The position numbers and the translations under genes were made by a program. The notes below the pieces were generated by a model. The model saw only the letters and a list, made by a program, of their open reading frames with translations, did not search any database and was not told the DNA's origin. From Prevotellaceae bacterium UBA4336 (GTDB taxonomy: Bacteria; Bacteroidota; Bacteroidia; Bacteroidales; Bacteroidaceae), in NCBI GenBank assembly GCA_002394305.1, contig DGTM01000005.1, positions 1 to 17,259 on the forward strand: DNA of 17,259 nt, given 5' to 3'. This document shows, piece by piece, positions 14,999 to 17,259 of the stretch. Positions within the stretch are counted from its first letter, which is position 1. The number at the start of each line of letters is the position of its first letter.

Positions 14999-15196
14999 AT
15001 GAAGAAGTTAGCATTTGTGTTTGCAGCTGTTGTAGCTGTATCTTTCGCATCTTGTGGTCAGAAGACCGAGCAGGGTTCTAGCTGCGACAGCGACAGCGTT
15101 GCAGTAGTAGAGGAAGCTCCTTGCTGTGCAGCAGATAGCTGCTGCGGTGCAGACAGCTGCTGCGCTGATAGCGTTGCTGCTCCCGAGGCTGAATAA
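14999..15196 (+). CDS. Small cysteine-pair-rich lipoprotein
   Basis: The 65-residue product has a lipoprotein signal (MKKLAFVFAAVVAVSFASCG) with the acylated cysteine at C19. The mature part is acidic and carries three CC pairs at 42-43, 48-49 and 54-55, spaced exactly six residues apart in CCAADSCCGADSCCADS, plus C29. Such spacing suggests metal binding or disulfide cross-linking, but no named family is recognised. The start at 14999 is preferred over 14969 because it gives the lipoprotein signal and an A-rich leader behind a good promoter. A strong terminator follows 26 bases after the stop, so the gene is probably monocistronic. Confidence 0.78.
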   Translation: MKKLAFVFAAVVAVSFASCGQKTEQGSSCDSDSVAVVEEAPCCAADSCCGADSCCADSVAAPEAE

Positions 15197-15222
15197 TCAA
15201 CTGACCGAGCATAAAAGATTAG

Positions 15223-15260
15223 GGGGATGCGTCAAGCTTGACACATCCCCTTTTCTGTTT
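15223..15260 (+). terminator. Rho-independent terminator of the small lipoprotein gene
   Basis: A 28-base near-perfect palindrome (GGGGATGCGTC-AAGCTT-GACACATCCCC in outline, one mismatch) is followed by TTTTCTGTTT, a classical stem and T-tract for plus-strand transcription. Confidence 0.9.
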
Positions 15261-15273
15261 CCGGCACGGCACG

Positions 15274-15361
15274 CGCTTATCTCGGAAGAGCCTAACGCTT
15301 ATTTCAGAAGAGCCCAGCTCTTATTCCGGAAGAGCCTAACGCTTATTTTGGAAGCCTGTTC
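15274..15361 (+). repeat. 22-bp tandem repeat, four units
   Basis: Four consecutive 22-base units start at 15274, 15296, 15318 and 15340. The unit is like CGCTTATTYCGGAAGAGCCTAA, with the last one diverged at its end. There are no spacers and no reading frame of interest. The array lies between the lipoprotein terminator and the terminator-like hairpin of guaA. Confidence 0.85.
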
Positions 15362-15372
15362 GCTGTAAAGCA

Positions 15373-15400
15373 GAAAGCCAGGGTGCTTGCCCTGGCTTTC
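15373..15400. terminator. Perfect hairpin downstream of guaA
   Basis: GAAAGCCAGGG and CCCTGGCTTTC form a perfect 11-bp stem with a six-base loop, 18 bases after the guaA stop. T-runs are weak on both strands, so it is a probable but not classical terminator, mainly for guaA. Confidence 0.7.
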
Positions 15401-15418
15401 CTGTTATTGCGGTCGGTC

Positions 15419-17014
15419 TTATTCCCATTCGATGGTCGAAGGCGGCTTCGACGAGATGTCGTAGCAGACGCGGTTGACGCCCTTCACCTTGTTGATGATG
15501 TCGTTCGAGACCTTGGCAAGGAACTCGTAGGGCAGGTGGGCCCAGTCGGCGGTCATGGCGTCGGTGCTGGTCACGGCGCGTAGTGCCACGGGGTTCTCGT
15601 AGGTGCGTTCGTCGCCCATCACGCCTACGCTGCGGACATCGGAGAGCAGGATGGCGCCTGCCTGCCATATCTGGTCGTAGAGGCCCCAGTCGCGCAAGCC
15701 CTGGATGAAGATGTCGTCGGCTTCCTGCAGGACGCGCACCTTCTCGGGCGTGATAGCGCCCAGGATGCGTACGGCCAGTCCCGGACCGGGGAAGGGATGG
15801 CGCCCGATGAGGTGCTCGGGAATGCCGAGCTGCCGGCCGACGCGGCGCACTTCGTCCTTGAAGAGCCACTTCAGCGGCTCGCACAGCTTGAGGTTCATCT
15901 CCTTCGGCAGGCCGCCCACGTTGTGGTGGCTCTTGATGACCTTGCCCGTGATGTTGAGGCTCTCGATGCGGTCCGGGTAGATGGTGCCCTGGGCAAGCCA
16001 GAAATGAGTTGACGAGTTGACGAGTTGACGAGTTGACGAGTTGTTCGTCTGTGTTTCTGTATCAACTCGTTTACTTGTCAACTTGTTTACTTCATCATTG
16101 AACACCTCGATGAAGTCGCGGCCGATGATTTTGCGTTTCTGTTCGGGGTCGGTCACGCCGTCGAGGTCCGAGAAGAAGCGCTTGCTGGCATCCACGCCGA
16201 CGACGTTCAGGCCCAGGCACTCGTAGTCCTTCATCACATTCTGGAACTCATTCTTGCGCAACATGCCGTGGTCCACGAAGATACACGTCAGCTGGTTGCC
16301 GATGGCGCGGTTGAGCAGGACGGCACAGACGGTGCTGTCCACGCCGCCAGAGAGTCCGAGGATGACGTGGTCCTGGCCAATCTGCTGGCGCAGCTCGGCG
16401 ACGGTGGTCTCCACGAAGTTGGCTGGCGACCAGTCCTGACGGCTGCCGCAGATGTCGACCACGAAGTTTTTCAGGAGCAGCGTGCCCTGCAGCGTGTGGA
16501 ACACCTCGGGGTGGAACTGCACGCCCCAGATGGGTTCGGCGTCGGCGGCATAGGCTGCGTACTTCACCTTCTCGGTGCTGGCTATGGCGTGGAAGCCTTC
16601 GGGCAGAGCCGTGATGGTGTCGCCGTGGCTCATCCACACTTGGCTGTTCTCCTCGAAGCCGTGGAAGAGGCGGTCGCCGGTGTCGATGGAGGAGAGGTTG
16701 GCGCGTCCGTATTCGCGGCTGCCGGCGGGTTCCACCTTGCCGCCCAGCGTGTGGCTGATGAACTGGGCGCCGTAGCAGATGCCCAGGACGGGCATGCGTC
16801 CGCGGAACTGGCTGAGGTCGACGCGGAAGGCTTCGGGGTCGTAGACGCTGTAGGGCGAGCCTGCCAGGATGACGCCGATAACGTCGGGGTCGCCCACGGG
16901 GAACTTGTTGTAGGGCAGAATCACGCAGAATGTGTCGAGCTCGCGCAGGCGGCGGGCTATGAGCTGGGTCGTCTGCGAACCGAAATCCAAAATGATGATC
17001 TTCTGTTGCTGCAT
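15419..17014 (-). CDS. guaA: GMP synthase (glutamine-hydrolysing)
   Basis: The 531-residue enzyme makes GMP from XMP, ATP and glutamine in purine synthesis. The class I glutaminase domain (1-190) has the triad C80 (GICYGAQ), H168 and E170 (QFHPEVF). The ATP-pyrophosphatase domain has the P-loop LSGGVDST at 221-228, then the GRDFIEVF and WLAQGTIYPD motifs. The dimerisation domain ends in the typical PPSTIEWE. The protein is longer than usual because residues about 312-336 (from LTSKRVDTETQTNN to SSTH) interrupt the normal short link between EVNKL and WLAQGTIYPD. This stretch is encoded by an 8-bp tandem repeat with a hairpin. All catalytic motifs are intact, so the insertion is apparently tolerated in an important gene. 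The gene is transcribed alone. Confidence 0.97.
   Translation of the reverse strand: MQQQKIIILDFGSQTTQLIARRLRELDTFCVILPYNKFPVGDPDVIGVILAGSPYSVYDPEAFRVDLSQFRGRMPVLGICYGAQFISHTLGGKVEPAGSREYGRANLSSIDTGDRLFHGFEENSQVWMSHGDTITALPEGFHAIASTEKVKYAAYAADAEPIWGVQFHPEVFHTLQGTLLLKNFVVDICGSRQDWSPANFVETTVAELRQQIGQDHVILGLSGGVDSTVCAVLLNRAIGNQLTCIFVDHGMLRKNEFQNVMKDYECLGLNVVGVDASKRFFSDLDGVTDPEQKRKIIGRDFIEVFNDEVNKLTSKRVDTETQTNNSSTRQLVNSSTHFWLAQGTIYPDRIESLNITGKVIKSHHNVGGLPKEMNLKLCEPLKWLFKDEVRRVGRQLGIPEHLIGRHPFPGPGLAVRILGAITPEKVRVLQEADDIFIQGLRDWGLYDQIWQAGAILLSDVRSVGVMGDERTYENPVALRAVTSTDAMTADWAHLPYEFLAKVSNDIINKVKGVNRVCYDISSKPPSTIEWE
16006..16086 (-). repeat. 8-bp tandem repeat plus inverted arm inserted in guaA
   Basis: On the plus strand GAGTTGAC is repeated four full times from 16006 to 16037, with a fifth partial unit to 16043. 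The right part contains CAACTCGTTTACTTGTCAAC, which pairs with the repeat block (17 of 20 positions). The unit length is not a multiple of three, yet the whole insert keeps the guaA frame. Confidence 0.9.
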
Positions 17015-17021
17015 ATATTAT

Positions 17022-17219
17022 TTATTTAAGTTTCGGAAGTTATAAAATGGAGTTAAATAGGAAGTTATACGCTTTCAGCGCAGGAAGTAAAGTACTCCGT
17101 GCTGGACGATACCATTGGGATGCAAAAAACTATCGTCCTGTGCGTAGCACATAACTTCCACGAGCGTAGCGAGTTTACTTCCATTTTTACTTCCTCTTTT
17201 ACTTCCGAAAGTTAAATAA
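17022..17219. repeat. Long GGAAGT-rich inverted repeat upstream of guaA
   Basis: The outer arms 17022-17040 and 17201-17219 (TTATTTAASTTTCGGAAGT) match over 19 bases with one mismatch. An inner stem GGACGATA / TATCGTCC (17104-17111, 17131-17138) closes a 19-base loop. GGAAGT occurs in the left half at 17035, 17060 and 17083, and as ACTTCC in the right half at 17154, 17177, 17189 and 17201. It fills almost the whole space between guaA and the next plus-strand start. Confidence 0.8.
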
Positions 17220-17239
17220 TTTAGAAAATAAGAATAGAT

Positions 17240-17259
17240 ATGAACCAGAATGAAAAGCA
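17240..17259 (+). CDS. Possible start of a further plus-strand gene (partial)
   Basis: An ATG at 17240 after an A-rich stretch (AATAAGAATAGAT) opens MNQNEK and runs off the window. The leader looks like a Bacteroidales translation start, but only six codons are visible and no product can be named. Confidence 0.3.

Noticed and set aside
15274..15361. Possible small CRISPR array
   Set aside because: The 22-base units are directly adjacent with no spacers, and no cas gene is present.

Overview
The window most likely comes from a member of the Bacteroidales, probably a Prevotella-like genus. The evidence is the Bacteroidetes-type promoter boxes (TAnnTTTG) before mtaB, tolC and a small lipoprotein gene, the DUF4468-type secreted protein, Bacteroidales-style IS and AbiE genes, and dispersed G+C-rich palindromes of a kind common in that group. 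No rRNA, tRNA or CRISPR array was seen.

Region 1 (1-4814) is accessory, AT-richer and visibly damaged. It starts with the 3' end of an AbiEi antitoxin gene overlapping an intact AbiEii nucleotidyltransferase toxin gene. These are followed by a membrane-anchored agmatine/peptidylarginine-deiminase-type enzyme with all catalytic residues, and a small single-pass membrane protein with a predicted coiled coil. On the minus strand lie an internally deleted IS4-family element with intact ends, a broken gene next to it, a Bro-N/Fic fusion protein, and a short orphan gene tail. This is where an undescribed system is most likely: the anchored deiminase plus its small membrane partner beside a type IV toxin-antitoxin pair.

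Region 2 (4815-12222) is all minus strand. Reading in the direction of transcription, it holds a tripartite efflux system, tolC - macA - ABC ATPase - MacB-like permease. Downstream come a DUF4468-like secreted protein, a secreted glycine-zipper protein and a GH43 glycosidase. Together the efflux genes would make an outer-membrane channel, a periplasmic lipoprotein adaptor and an inner-membrane ABC pump in which ATPase and permease are separate proteins.

Region 3 (12223-17259) carries mtaB (tRNA ms2t6A37 methylthiotransferase) with a family 2 glycosyltransferase gene downstream, a divergent Cys-rich small lipoprotein, and guaA (GMP synthase).

Regions 2 and 3 are marked by many repeats. A G+C-rich palindrome occurs at least six times; it sits at the stop codons of tolC, macA and the permease and inside three coding sequences. 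An 8-bp tandem repeat with a hairpin is inserted in frame inside guaA. There is also a 22-bp tandem array, an AT-rich inverted repeat between macA and the ATPase gene, and a long GGAAGT-rich inverted repeat upstream of guaA.
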